Source: Haemaphysalis longicornis (taxonomy: Eukaryota; Arthropoda; Arachnida; Ixodida; Ixodidae). Taken from it: 64,000 nt of DNA. The notes under the pieces were generated by a model that worked only from the letters and a program-made list of their open reading frames with translations, was not told the DNA's origin and searched no databases. Positions 1-11,648 of the stretch are shown here, piece after piece. Numbering within the stretch: position 1 is the first letter of the stretch; each line of letters starts with the position of its first letter. Where the stretch lies: assembly GCA_013339765.2 (NCBI GenBank), contig CM023452.1, positions 159,162,977 to 159,226,976 of the forward strand. Direction: 5' to 3'. Made by a program: the position numbers and the translations under genes.

Positions 1-1135
1 CCCTCGCACTGTTCATTGTTAAATTTCTTTTGACGACATGCGTTCGTGATCTTTGAAACGCTTTCTCACATTCACGCTTATTTCATCACAAACGTTCTAG
101 TGTTCTCGTACCTCGACTCAGTTTTTCCTACTCTATAAAAATCTCAACCAAATCACACAAATTAGGAAGTTGTAGTATAAAAATGCTATAAAATATGTTA
201 CATCGGTATTTGGCTTGTTTGCTTTCCATATGAATTATGGACAAAATTACAGTTGTTTTTCTATTTTAGCGGCACTGCCTAACCAAAACAAAATTCTGCT
301 GTACTTGATTTGATGGGTACTGACAGTGAGAGACCTGCGGAATAATATGGGAGGACCCTGACAAGCTACTAAATAGTCATTACACGTCACTAACACTGCT
401 TCTTGTGCTGGTTCTTTATATCGATTGTATACATTGTTATCGCTTTTGCAGCGCATTGAAAAAACGGGAGCCTTTGGCTTAGGCATTGTGGCAGTGTGGA
501 ATCACTTCTCTGTCTAATGTCGCAATAATTGTGAAACGACAGCAAACGCCGTAGCGGGATGAATCAACAAAAATACGTGGCCAAGCATGAACCCATGTAG
601 CACAGGGCAGGAGCGGGTGGAGGTCACTGGCGGGGCCTTTGCCCTACTAAGGACCGATCAGCCGTGTGGAAATAATAATGGCGGCTTGCAAAGGCAAAAT
701 TGGCAGAGTGCACAAAATATTTCAAATTTTGGGATATACTTGAGCCCCCCAAAGTTAATGCCCTTATTACTTACCTTCACAACAAAATTTCCAGTTTAAT
801 AAAGACAAAGCCACTAATGTTTGTGGTACCCACAACTTTTAAATTTGATTTGATTGCATAAACGTAGGTGCCCTAATAGCTATCCACGCACAGATTGACA
901 GACAATGGCTCGATGGCGTCCAAAGGCTTTCCACATTTACACGAAGGCAAGGCTTGGAAGATGCAACATCAGAACAATTATTCATATCCAATTTTACTGC
1001 CGGCGACATACTGCGTGCACAGGGTGTCCTGTCGTTACTATTTGCTCCTGCATATTGCCTATGAGAAGTATACGATGTCGCAATTGCACCTGGCAAATTG
1101 CAACATTCTTTTTTTTTTCATTGTTGCATTTTTGC

Positions 1136-2260
1136 GTTTTTTTTTTGCATTTGTGCGTTTGCTCAAAATTTTTGAATTTCACAGGCAATAACTTTTTTCG
1201 ATGTGGAAATTTCGTAGCAACCTTTCTGAAGTGCGAGCTTGGTAAACCTTTTTTCTAGGATTTGAAACAGAAGTTAAAAGTGTAATTTATGCGGCTAGCG
1301 TCAATTTCCGTAAGTATGCTGAACAGAAGACTTGTGCCACACGATCGATGTTACAATGACTCCATGGCTACTGTACAAACGTCCGCCACAAAAGTGCCTC
1401 ACGAATTTTTTGATAACGCAATCTTACTTAACACGGCGCAAACTAAAATTAATTGTATCCAAAACTCTTTTATGAAGCGACAGAAATGTCCTCATTGTAT
1501 TCTCAAATAATAAACTGCAATCCTTGTTATTGTGACTCTGTGGAATTCCCTGGATCTTTACTTGGTTGACTCAGAATAAACTCAACATTTCATTTCGGTC
1601 ACATGTGTCTTAAGTTTTGCCCGTGGTTTCTGTAATGTACCATGATATAATGACAGCCGCGGATGACGCTTGTTTCATTAAGGAATAAAAGTAATATAAC
1701 TTGCACCCTGCACAGAACTTTTCTAAAGATTGCATAGCGGCGAGGAAGCAGAACGCAACTTGACGTACGCAGGCCAGAGTTGCGTGTCGAACGCAGCTGC
1801 TTTTGCCGTACGACCATTTCTCTTTTGGCGCGATTGTGCCTGGAACGCTCCAATGGGGGGACGGGCGAATAAACCCAATTGGTGCGGACTGAGCTTCATC
1901 ATCGGCATGTGATCTAGATAATTCCTCCTGATATTCATCCCAATACGCTTGCCTAAATATGGCTCATTAAGTCTAACGGAGAACCACGCGAGATAACTTT
2001 AACAATCTCGTGTTGCAAACCATATTATTCAAAAACGATCTTCTTGAAATATAATATCACTTAAAAAATTACTACTTTTCAATAATTTTTTTTGCAAGCA
2101 CTTTCCTACGTAATCGGCCTTTTAAAACACAGCTGAAATGCTACACGTTTTTTAGTTAGGAATAAAAAACCATTACAAACCGTTACTATATTTAAATAAA
2201 CCCCTTCCAAGAACAGATTGCATTTTACTAAATCACCAAAAGACAACGTTCGGCAGTAAT
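1136..2260 (+). repeat. Module C, copy 1 (~1.1 kb, also at 20967-22710)
   Basis: This block starts near 'gcatttgtgcgtttg' after a T-run and matches 20974 onward ('gcatttatgcgtttg'). The match continues through 1705-1760 (21535-21600) and 2190 (about 22640), and is lost after 'cagtaatactt' at about 2263. In copy 2 the A part (ending about 26520) joins straight to the D part (starting about 26523), so this module is either an insertion here or was lost there. No convincing reading frame is shared by the two copies. Confidence 0.65.
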
Positions 2261-2263
2261 ACT

Positions 2264-2325
2264 TTTCGACAGGCGAAACAAGTTTCGACAGGCGAAACAA
2301 CGCTTCAACAGGCGAAGCAAGTGTA
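2264..2325. repeat. Three ~20 bp hairpin-forming direct repeats
   Basis: The unit 'tttcgacaggcgaaacaa' occurs twice and a variant 'cttcaacaggcgaagcaa' follows. Each unit is a small inverted repeat (TTCG...CGAA; the variant has CTTC...GAAG, so pairing is kept by a paired change). The triplet lies exactly where homology to the second module C copy stops. Confidence 0.7.
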
Positions 2326-4097
2326 TCCACAAAGTGTATACCCATCCACAAATCCGAGAAATTCCTTTTTACTGGCACGAACATAAAATTAAAGCCAATG
2401 TGCTCGCCCTGCCTGACTTTGCCCTAGGCGTGTTTTTCATGAAGTTGTATCATTCTTTTCCCACACTTATGCTATTGTTACGGTTCAGCAGAAGTGGCCT
2501 TGTCGGACTTATAAACAGAGGAAAATGGCATGTGTGCTTTTTCGTGTGCACCTTACAATGATTACTCAATCAAACATTTCATTCAGGGGCCTAGGATTTG
2601 CTAAAGAACGTAGTTCCTGCACAAAAGTTGCTAGAAATCTCAAGGGAAAGATTTCAAAACCAATTGAAACAACAAATTACGACGTGAAACATAAAATGTT
2701 TGGAACTGAATTATGAAACGGATTACCGGCATTCCACTCCGAACGTCCCAGAGGGTTTTGCTCGACCATCTCCCACCACGCTATAAAAATTCATAGTTGA
2801 TCACTATTCAACAGCATCCATTCTCCACGACGAGTTTGGCGAAGAAAAACTTCCCTTTTTTAAAAGCAAATTTCGAAACCATGGCCGTAAAAAGAAAATC
2901 TACGTTTCTACCAAAATTCCAAAACTAAAATATTACGCATCCGCCGCGACTGAAGTTCACCGGATAAAAAATATCCGCCCTTGCACCATACAATGCACTG
3001 GAAGTTACTACCGCGTTTCAAAACGGACATTAGGGTGCAGCAATGTGGCCTTTCTGAGCAATTTTCACACATTTTTTACACCTACTAAACCCTTCCTCGA
3101 GACCAAAATTCTGCATGCTTGGTTTATATTGTTAACCGTAAGTTAGGAAAAATTAGAAACTCCAGCAAGAGGGTACTTTATTCACGGTAAAGATTTAAAA
3201 TTTTCAAACTTGCAAAATATTTTCTGTGCAGGCTCTTGCTCATTTTCAAGTGGTCGATTTAAAAATACACGCCTAGGATTATGTGAAATGTCGTTCAAAG
3301 GGCATTTACTTAAGAAGGTTTAAGAGGAGAACTGTATAAATTAACGTAGAAAAAAAATATACTCTGCTCCCAAAACGGCCAAAGACTGAGGGCTGAAATA
3401 CCGCTTAATGGCACCGACGGTTCCAGCCCGGGAATGCAGGCTGGCCGGTGCGTCGCGTAACTAATAGTGGAAAGGCGTCTGTTTGAAGAGCCGTGCCAGG
3501 TCGAAGATTATTATCTCCCACCCTGTCTGGGTGTCGGAAGCAACGTTGGAACGCTCTTCCGAGGCCTCGAGCTCTGGTGTTCAGGAAACCTCCTATGGTT
3601 CTGTTTGGCTCCTCATAACACCTTCAGTCCCAGTTTCCATGGCTTTGGCTGCGGGTTATGTTCGACCTGCTTGGTAGTACTGGCCTTACCGCACGTGCGC
3701 ACAGGCAGGTGACCAACAACCATGGCATACCAGGCTTAAGAGCACGCCCGTCAGTGACGTAAGAATGCTCCGTTGCATGTTGTACTTCAAGTCTGCCACG
3801 ACTGTCAAATAAAACCATTCGGAGAACACGTGGCAGTTACGGATCGACTTCATGGTGACAACACCGATATTTCGAAGAGGCCACACAAATTTTAAGCCAC
3901 CCAATTGTCCACGGTGACGAAACTTCCCGTTTCTGTCGTTGTGGCGCCCCCAACAAACTTTCGAGGTGGAAGATTTGTGCATGCACATTTGTGATATGGG
4001 GTTTCACGAGTATGGATTTTGTGTAGCTAATATATATTCTTAGGTTTTTGAATGTGCGTGTCCTTTGTTATAATCGCAGATAGGCCAACAATTGTAG

Positions 4098-4383
4098 TGT
4101 ACTGGAGATAGTTGTCCCCGACACGACGACATACCTTGCGCTTAGTGTGCGCCAATCTCCACTGTGCAACCGACGGGGTATGTGGCGGAGGAAGGACTGC
4201 TATGTGCCGCATGATGATGGCAGGCGCAAGGCGCTGGGTGAGAGAAGAAGAGGAACGGTCAGCATCGCGAGTGGCTCGCTCTAAGAGAACGCACCGAGAC
4301 ATCGGTCTGCGCTGCCTTGCCCGTCTCTGGTCTCTGCCTCTTTCCAAGCGTCTTGCTGGTCCCCAGCTATAATCCCCCTTATA
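4098..4383 (+). repeat. 5' LTR of gypsy element
   Basis: It begins TGTACTGGAG and ends near AATCCCCCTTATA. It matches 9387-9672 without indels, with one T/C difference in the middle and two in the terminal C/T run. The start is fixed by loss of homology upstream. The right end is uncertain by a few bases because the last bases are AT-rich. A 'gtgtggtggaggtg' stretch follows immediately and is the probable primer-binding area; I did not identify the tRNA. Confidence 0.93.
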
Positions 4384-4477
4384 GTGTGGTGGAGGTGCAG
4401 TCCCCCTACGCCTTTCAAGCCTGGAACTACGGAGCAAGCGCATATAACAAACTCCTATCCAAGACATCGGTCACGAC

Positions 4478-4990
4478 ATGGCGCCTCCGCACCATGAGTC
4501 CATCATGTGCTCCGGATCCCTTCCTCACCGCGACCCTGTCAAGTTCTCCGGCACCGACGACCGCGACGCAGAAGACTGGCTCTCGTACTTCGAAAGAGTG
4601 AGTGCCCACAACCGCTGGGATGACCCGATGAAGCGTGCTAACGTCGGCTTTAGCCTGACTCAAATAGCCGAGCGGTGGTTCCTAAACAACGATGCCGACA
4701 TGACAACTTGGTCTGCCTTCAAAACGAGGTTCTTGAAGTGTTCGGTCGCCCCGCGGTCCGCAAGCTTAAGGCTGAACAGAGCTTACGTGGGCGCACACAG
4801 CTTGCCGACGAAACGTACACGAGCTACATTGAGGACGTTGTCGACCTCTGTAGGCGCGTAAATCCTGCTATGCCCGAGTCCGAGAAGATCAAGCACGTCT
4901 TAAAAGGCATAGAGGACGGCGCGTTCCAGATGTTGCTCAGCAAGGACCCACAGTCCGGTTGGAGACGTCATGAAATGGTGTCTTAGCTAC
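4478..4990 (+). pseudogene. gag: gypsy gag, matrix/capsid-like part (frameshifted)
   Basis: The plus-strand frame starting with ATG at 4478 gives a typical retrotransposon gag: 'VKFSGTDDRDAEDWLSYFE' then 'WDDPMKRANVGF' and 'WFLNNDADMTTWSAFKTRF'. This resembles the Retrotrans_gag family, which packages element RNA into virus-like particles. The similarity moves to another frame around 4735, where 'RKLKAEQSLRGRTQLADETY' and 'YIEDVVDLCRRVNPAMPES' continue the same domain to about 4965. A single-base indel is therefore inferred. The ATG lies about 95 bp after the 5' LTR, which fits a gag start. The copy cannot make full-length Gag as read. Confidence 0.85.
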
Positions 4991-5811
4991 GACGAGCTCA
5001 GGAAGCAGCGCATTTCCACCCGCCAGTGCTCCCCGAATGACGAACCGCATCGGGGCCTCACTTTTCAGCGCTTGCAATCTCATCTGATCTTGCACCGCTT
5101 CTTCCTCACATTGAACAATTCGTGCGCGAGGAGGTTGCGCGTCAACTCAACCTTCAGCCGTTGTCATCCACGCCTTCATGCCCGTTGCCTACGTCAGTGC
5201 GCCGCGTAATTCACGACCGAGTCGCCGAGGCGCTGCCGTCAGACCGCCAGCCTACGTCCTCGACTGCGCACCTGGTCCCGCCTGTTACTGCCCACCTCGA
5301 CTCGTCCATGGCCGCGCCCCCAGCCGTACCCGTGGCCGCGCCTTTCTTTTCACCGATGGCAGCGCCGATTCCTTCCGCTGTGGCTGCGCCCTTCGCCTCA
5401 CCCGTGGCAGGGCCTTACACTTATGCTGCGGTTTGTACCCAACCACCGCCAGCCACATTTCAGCCGTTCCAGTACACCACGAGCCAGCGGGTGCTCCCAT
5501 ATCCTCGAGCGGCAGCTCAGGGCCCCAACCCGTGGCGCACGTCCGATAATCGGCCCATTTGTTTTTGCGTTGTAACGTTCCAGGACACTGTCGCACGTTT
5601 CTGCCGGCGCCGACCTCCTCCTACGAGTGACGTTCTTCGGGGGTCCGCATTTGCGCCTCAGTTGCACTCCGCTTCCGTTCCTTCCGGATCAACGCCAAAC
5701 TCATATTCCCCAGATGGCTTCCCCTTTTCTGGACGCCGTTCCCCTTCACCACGCCGCCGTTCTATTTCTCCGATGCGCCCCCGTGGCAACCCTGCAGCCG
5801 AGGGAAACTAG
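4991..5811 (+). pseudogene. gag: gypsy gag C-terminal region with damaged zinc knuckle
   Basis: The frame from 5122 to 5811 is rich in proline, alanine and serine (repeated AAP and SPVA motifs) and ends in an arginine/serine-rich tail near 'RRSPSPRRRSISPMRPR'. At about 5560-5610 the residues around 'RPICFCVV' and 'VARFCRRR' look like a CCHC knuckle whose spacing was broken by an indel; knuckles of this kind bind element RNA. The basic tail and proline-rich linker fit a gag nucleocapsid end before the protease. The assignment depends on position as well as composition. Confidence 0.65.
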
Positions 5812-5882
5812 CAGCCGCAGTTCCTGAGGCACGAGCTGCGCAACCGTCGAACGTTCTAAGTCCTCATATTTCGCCTTCAAAT

Positions 5883-6218
5883 GTGATTGATGTGATTGTG
5901 GATGGTACCCCTGCACTCGCGCTTATTGACACTGGAGCCGCCGTATCTGTGATTCAAGAGACTTTTTGCCGCAAAATTCGTAAAGTGATGACGCCGCTTT
6001 CGGGATTTACTCTTCGCACTGCCAACGCACAGCCCATTCAACCGCTAGCCATGTGCACCGCTCGCATTACCATTCAAGCCATCCCTCACATAGTTGAACT
6101 GGTCGTCCTTCGTGCATGTTCTCACGACGTTATCCTCGGGTGGGATTTTTTGTCACATAACCACGCTATCATCGATTGCTTCCGCGCAGAAGTTGAACTG
6201 TTTTTCACCCAGTACTAG
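5883..6218 (+). pseudogene. pro: gypsy aspartic protease
   Basis: An open frame of about 110 residues contains the aspartic protease signature 'ALIDTGAAVSVI', with DTG at 5928-5936, and a downstream 'DVILGWDFLSHNHAIIDC' segment. The second segment is the usual hydrophobic-hydrophobic-G-x-D/N-F end of retropepsins. This enzyme acts as a dimer and would cut the Gag-Pol polyprotein. The frame ends in a stop at 6216-6218 just after the domain, and similarity to the linker before RT continues in other frames. The DTG triad itself looks intact. Confidence 0.85.
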
Positions 6219-6452
6219 TACCGCGGAGACTAGCAGCGTGAAATTGGTTGCTGCTGAAGATGCCACCATTCCCCCATTCTCTTCTGTCATTGTACCTGTG
6301 CTGTCACCCGTGGCCCCAGACGCCACCGTTGTCTTCACGCCCTCCCGTCTATTTTCGTCGCGCACCAATCTTCTTCTGCCGTTCGCTGTCCTGGAAATGA
6401 GATGTGGTTCGAGCATGATGTCGATTAATACCCGTCACCCTGCCCGTCCCGA

Positions 6453-7330
6453 GTGCTTCGTGGCGAATGTCTGGATGCGTGGAAGTGTTCCGCCACATCT
6501 TGTCCGTCGACATACCGAACGAGGTCCGCTCCGGCCCATCTCGACGCCCTGAGCCCCGACGTCCCTTTTAATCCGGCAGCTTTTCTGCCCTCCATCGACG
6601 CCGACCTCACCCAGGAGCAAAAAGACCAGCTCCTGGCTCTTCTACAACGATTCCGTACATCATTCGACTCCCAGCAAACATCCCTGTGGCGCCACGTCAA
6701 CTGTCTGTCATCGATTGCAACTGGCAACCATGCACCCACTGCGCCAGCGGACCGTACCGTGTATCACCCCAAGGAACGCCGCGTTATCGAGGAGCATGTA
6801 GCCGATATGCTGAACCGGGACGTTATTCGCCCCTCCACGAGTCCCTGGGCCTCTCCAGTCGTGCTAGTCACCAAGAAGGATGGGTCTATTAGGTTTTGCG
6901 TCGACTATCGCCGCCTAAATAAGATTACACGAAAGGACGTCTATCCCACTACCTCGAATAGATGACGCGCTAGACTGCTTGCAAGGTGCGAGTTCTTTCT
7001 CTTCATTCAGATTTGCGCTCGGGTTACTGGCAAGCTACTCTTGGCTGAGGCTGACAGACAGGAAAACGGCGTTTGTGACACCGGATGGGCTCTATGAATT
7101 CAACGTCATGCCTCTTGGTCTGTGTAATGCGCCAGCGACATTCGAGCGAATGATGGACAATGTTCTGCGTGGCTTGAAGTGGCGTACCTGTTTATGCTAT
7201 TTGGACGACATTGTCGTATTTTCACACTGACTTTACGACCCATCTCCCGAGGGCTGACCAAGTCCTTACGTGCCTTACTTCGGCTGGCCTGCAAATGAAC
7301 CTCAAGAAATGACGTTTTGCTGCCTACAGA
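6453..7330 (+). pseudogene. pol: gypsy reverse transcriptase (frameshifted)
   Basis: The RT begins near 6740 with '[17 protein letters not shown]', then '[20 protein letters not shown]' and '[18 protein letters not shown]', all in the frame ending at 6965. An extra base near 6945-6950 shifts the continuation (7000-7230) into another frame, where 'FVTPDGLYEFNVMPLGLCNA' and 'YLDDIVVFS' are read. The YLDD catalytic box is at 7198-7209. A further stop and shift follow at about 7228. The motif order is right for a Ty3/gypsy RT, which copies element RNA into DNA. The catalytic box is preserved, but the frame is broken at least twice. Confidence 0.9.
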
Positions 7331-7399
7331 CTTACTATATTAGGTCATGTGGTATCTAAAGACGGCATCCCTACAGACCAGCCAAGCTGCGTGCGGTCC

Positions 7400-7915
7400 G
7401 CGAGTTCCCTAACCGAGCACAATGAAGGAGCTTCGAAGCTTTATTGGGCTTTGCTCCTACTTTCGGCGGTTTGTCCGGAACTTCGCGTCTATCATCGCAC
7501 CGTTGACGCAGCTGATCGGTGACGCCAAAGAAGTTTTAAACTGGTCAACGGCTTCCGAGAGAGCGTTCGAGACCTTACGAAGGCTTCTGGACGTTGCCGC
7601 CGATATTGCGCCTATTTGATCCTACCGCACCCACTGAACTTCACACGGACGCCAGTGGGTACCGGTCTCGGCGCTGTCCTGGCTCAACGCAAGGATGGTT
7701 TTGACGAGTATGTCGTGGCGTACGCAAGTCGCGCTCTGACAAAAGCGGAGCACAACTACTCCGTCACAGAAAAAGAGTGCCTTGCAATCGTTTGGGCGAT
7801 TGGTAAATTCCGACCCTACCTCTATGGCCGCCCATTCGAAGTAGTCACGGACCACCATGCTTTATGCTGGTTGGCATCATTGAAGGACCCTTCCAGACGT
7901 CTAGCCCACTAGTCC
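7400..7915 (+). pseudogene. pol: gypsy RT thumb and RNase H (frameshifted)
   Basis: The segment 7422-7619 reads '[20 protein letters not shown]' and '[13 protein letters not shown]', the standard connection after the RT palm. RNase H follows. The first catalytic block (T-D-A-S-G, about 7643-7660) is in one frame and the next, '[14 protein letters not shown]', in another, so an indel lies around 7655. Downstream are '[19 protein letters not shown]', '[17 protein letters not shown]' and '[11 protein letters not shown]', the classic gypsy RNase H end. This domain removes the RNA template during reverse transcription. Confidence 0.9.
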
Positions 7916-9345
7916 CTTCGGCTCCAGGAGTACGACGTTCGTGTTGTTTACCGCTCAGGAAGAAGACACACCGACGCAGACGCCCTTTCTCGTTCGCCAT
8001 GCCACCGGAAGCCACGACGTCAGCGCTGGTATCGAATAGCGACGTGTCGTCGCTACAAATTGACGACATGGCTACCGAGCAGCACAAGGACCCTTGGATA
8101 GCCTCACTACTAGGACTTACTTGGAAACCCCGCAAAGTCTTCCGCATCCCGCACAATACGGCGCCAAGCAGCGCATTTCGCCATTCGAGAGGAGCTCCTA
8201 TACCGGCGCAACTATTCCGCAGGAGGCCGCAAATGGTTGCTGGTGATACCGTGTCCACCTGCACTCACATATATGCGCATTGTTTCATGCCGACGCCCAG
8301 TGTGGCCATGCTGGAAACAGTTAAGACATATCAGCGCCTACGCCTACGCTACTACTGGCGAGGCATGTACACGTTCGTCGCGAAGTACATTCGTTCCTGC
8401 ACTGACTGCCAGCGTCGCAAGACCCCTTCACGGCACCCCACTGGAGAGCTGCGGCCGCTACCATGCCCGGAATGGCCTTTCGATCGGGTTGGGATTGACC
8501 TCTACGGACCCCTTCCGAGCAATAAATCAGGCAACCATTGGATCATTGTCGCGCTGGATCACGTGACTCGATACGCCGAAACAGCCGCCCAGGCCACCGC
8601 AACGGCACGCGACGTCGCCATTTTTCTACTCCGGCGTTTCGTCTTAGGATGGTGCTCCCCGAGAGCTGCTTAGTGACCGCGGCCGGGTATTTATCTCCGA
8701 CGTCGTGGTGGCGCTGCTAAAGCAATGTCAATTGTCCACAGAACCACGACTTCATACCACCCACAGACAAATGGCCTAACTGAAAGGTTCAACCGCACCC
8801 TTGGAGATATGCTTTCTATGTACATATCAACCGACCACTCAAATTGGGGCATGGTGCTACCGTTCGTCACGTACGCATATAACACCCCACGCAAGCGACA
8901 ACAAGCTTTTCACCGTTTTTTCTCCTGTATGGACGTGAGCCATCTTGCTTGATCGACACTATTTTGCCCTATTGCCCCGACGCCTCTCAACGTGCCCCAG
9001 TTTCCGAGATGGTGAGGTATGCTGAGGAATGTCGACAGCTCGCTCGCAAGTTCACATCAGAAGACCAAGGACGCAGAAGTCTCGACATGACAGCTCTACC
9101 GCCGCTGCACCAACGTTTGAAACCTGGATTCCCTTGCATGGCTTCGTGTGCAATGCCCCACTCCTGGTCTTTCGGCGAATTCCTTGCTAAATACCACGGC
9201 CCATATAGGATTCTAGAAAAAACATCGCCGGTTAACTACCTCATCGAGCCCGTGACTCCCACCTAGACCTTCGCCGTCGAGGTCGTGAAATAGTGCACAT
9301 CGAACGTTTAAAACCCTACTACGATCCCCTCGTCGTTTCGTCCCC
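7916..9345 (+). pseudogene. pol: gypsy integrase with GPY-type C-terminus (frameshifted)
   Basis: The N-terminal zinc-binding part is around 8270-8430 and ends '[18 protein letters not shown]'; the HH half is poorly preserved. The catalytic core starts '[15 protein letters not shown]' (first acidic residue) and runs to about 8640. An indel precedes 8725, where 'TTSYHPQTNGLTERFNRTLG' carries the downstream glutamate block. Another break comes at about 8920, then 8949-9266 continues and includes 'KYHGPYRILEKTSPVNYLIE', a GPY/F-type module found in many gypsy integrases. A last short piece in another frame (about 9294-9345) ends the polyprotein before the purine tract. Integrase inserts the cDNA into the chromosome; this copy has at least three frame breaks. 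Confidence 0.88.
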
Positions 9346-9386
9346 TTAAGTCGCCAGGACGGCTCCTCTTTTCGCCTGGGGGTGAT

Positions 9387-9672
9387 TGTACTGGAGATAG
9401 TTGTCCCCGACACGACGACATACCTTGCGCTTAGTGTGCGCCAATCTCCACTGTGCAACCGACGGGGTATGTGGCGGAGGAAGGACTGCTATGTGCCGCA
9501 TGATGATGGCAGGCGCAAGGCGCTGGGCGAGAGAAGAAGAGGAACGGTCAGCATCGCGAGTGGCTCGCTCTAAGAGAACGCACCGAGACATCGGTCTGCG
9601 CTGCCTTGCCCGTCTCTGGTCTCTGCCTCTTTCCAAGCGTCTTGCTGGTCCCCAGCTATAATCCCTTTTATA
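9387..9672 (+). repeat. 3' LTR of gypsy element
   Basis: It is the same length as the 5' LTR at a constant offset of 5289 bp and about 99% identical by eye (three differences). It is preceded by a G-rich tract at about 9377-9386, and duplication sequence resumes at about 9673 ('ataggatcg'). Confidence 0.93.
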
Positions 9673-11436
9673 ATAGGATCGAAAATTTCACAGTGTTTTT
9701 GCACCTTTCTTCTGGCATATAGTAGATACGGGTGACAGTATTCAGTAGGCTTGGCAATGTAAAAAATACAGCAGGGAGTTCCAACGCACATCTACCTATA
9801 TTAGTAACGGAAACACCTAACACTCCGCTTGCCATCTTTTGCTACCTATGTGACCCTTATTAGGGGTGATATGCGGAATTGGCAAGCGATTTGTTGCAAC
9901 TTCTTCGGCAAAGGCTTGTTTCGATTCGCTATATATATTTATGCCGGGCCAGGTTAGCCAAGTGATCATATCAAGCAGACATATCAAGCATTCACTTTTC
10001 TTCAATACACTTTTAACCGCCCCCTCATATGCGTCAATGAAGAGCGGAGAAAACCCACCAGATTTGCGCACCAACCCCGCGACGGCGGCAGGTGGAAAAC
10101 CATCGCACCGGGACGGCAATCCCTAACACCATTTTCGCTTCATCAGATTGCCCACAAAAAGCGAAGACAATGTTGTATAATGAGAGAGCTATAATGAGAG
10201 AGCGCACATAATAACGCTTTTTAACAATATCAGTAAATTTACACCATCGTAACAAGCACGTCCATAGGAGTAACCTAATAAGGAATGCCTACGGTGTACA
10301 AAACATCGAACTCTATGTTCCAGTTGCTGTTTTCTTTTAAAACTTTAGCAGTTTTCTGCAATTCATATGGGAGCGAAGACAAACACAACTTTGACACATC
10401 AACTGGCGACTCTATGACAAATTATTAAAACTATGTTAGAACTGCCCACGTGGTATCCGGCACGCCATGGCAATAGATATTCAATTCACCATATCAGCAG
10501 CTTAAGCCGAGAATATTTTATGCTACTCTTATACATGTCGGTGGATTAGCCTGATAATGCGCGATGTTTTTTGAAAGCGCATAGTTACCACTGTCTGCTT
10601 TGACTATAAAACACGATGAATATGGTTACATGGTGTTTTCGTAGAAGCTGTTTTACAGAGCTTACCCTGTGAGTCTATTGTATGTACGATTTTTCATTAC
10701 CCCTGTCGTGCTCTCGCAACAAATGGCCCTTTTCAGAGCAAAAGTTCCAATAGCTGATCCCTTGACAGGTCATTCATCGCCCCGTGACTTCTCCAGGCGC
10801 CGAAGCGCAAGTGTGGCTCGTGTATCGTCATGCCTTGTCGTGCTCTAAATAAAGGCTGCGTAGCTCGGTACTACAAATGTTGCAATACGCAGCTACGTGT
10901 GCTCGGAAACGTGCCGCTTCGGTAGGATGGTGACTAGGCAAGAGGTTGACAGCCGCTCTGTCATCTCATGGCTGCCGAGTATGGGTGTGCATGCGCGCAC
11001 AGCTGCGCAATCTGTACGTGTGACAGCCTGAATCCAATCCAGAAGCAGTGAACTAGCCGTAGAACACCGTGTTACAGTCATTTTCAAACCGAGCCAAACA
11101 GAACTAGTCGCTTGAAATAACCACTTTTGCAAGTGCAACACCAGGCCAATATTTCTCATGTTACTCTTCACGACCACCTTTAAATGCGGCACTCAAAACC
11201 TTGCTACTCGTAACATGAGAGAAAATAACATTTAATAAAAAATTAAAATAAATTACACCAGTCCCTATGTTTGTAACGTTACTCTCCTCCCAACAGCTTT
11301 GAATGCGTTATGTGAAAAGCTCACCAGTCATAAAAATACCGAAATTAAAATGAACTCTACTAAGCAGTGAGAAAAGAGCTAAGATATAACAGCTTTCTTG
11401 AGATACAGGATACAAAATCACATCAAACACGAGATA

Positions 11437-11648
11437 GATTGATTGATTCCCTGATTGTTTGATTTAGGGTTTAACGCGCGAACGCAACGCAGGCGAGTGA
11501 GGCTGCGCCGTTGTGGAGGGCTCCAGGATTAATTTTGACAACATGGGGTTGAATAAAGTGAATCGAAATCTCGTACACACGGTCATTTTTGCTTTTCGCG
11601 TCCATAGGACAAGCGGCCGCCGCTGCCGGGAATCGAACATACGACCTT
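11437..11648 (-). mobile_element. tRNA-derived SINE (Ruka-like), head truncated
   Basis: Read on the minus strand, a tRNA B-box-like sequence (GTTCGATTCCC, near 11628-11638) is followed by a body complementary to 'gagggctccaggattaatttt' style sequence and a tail of repeated 'atcaatc'. I recognise this body from tick SINEs; the name Ruka is from memory and unverified. The A-box half is absent here. The same SINE sits at the matching position in copy 2 (35137-35347), so it was there before the duplication. Confidence 0.75.

Larger units (their letters stand above)
1..4097. repeat. Segmental duplication copy 1, left part
   Basis: This stretch is colinear with 23237-28290 in the second copy. Position 1 matches about 23237 and 480 matches 25871, after the P-like insertion in copy 2. 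Positions 895 and 2337 match about 26280 and 26523, and 3460-4090 match about 27640-28285. Identity looks high by eye but indels are frequent in both copies. I see no gene: short reading frames are not kept in frame between the two copies, which argues against selection on any of them. The block from 1136 to 2335 is missing at the matching place in copy 2, and most of it (to about 2260) is found instead at 20967-22710. Confidence 0.8.
4098..9672 (+). mobile_element. Ty3/gypsy LTR retrotransposon, full length but coding-defective
   Basis: This is a complete element with two ~286 bp direct repeats (4098-4383 and 9387-9672) around a gag-protease-RT-RNase H-integrase region of about 5 kb. The order PR-RT-RH-IN is the Ty3/gypsy order. 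A purine-rich tract (GGGGGTGAT) lies just before the 3' LTR, as expected for a plus-strand primer. The insertion interrupts the segmental duplication: sequence left of 4098 and right of 9672 is continuous at about 28288 in copy 2. Flanks ending TGTAG and starting ATAGG suggest a short, imperfect target duplication. The two LTRs differ at only about three positions, although every long reading frame is broken by frameshifts. Confidence 0.93.
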
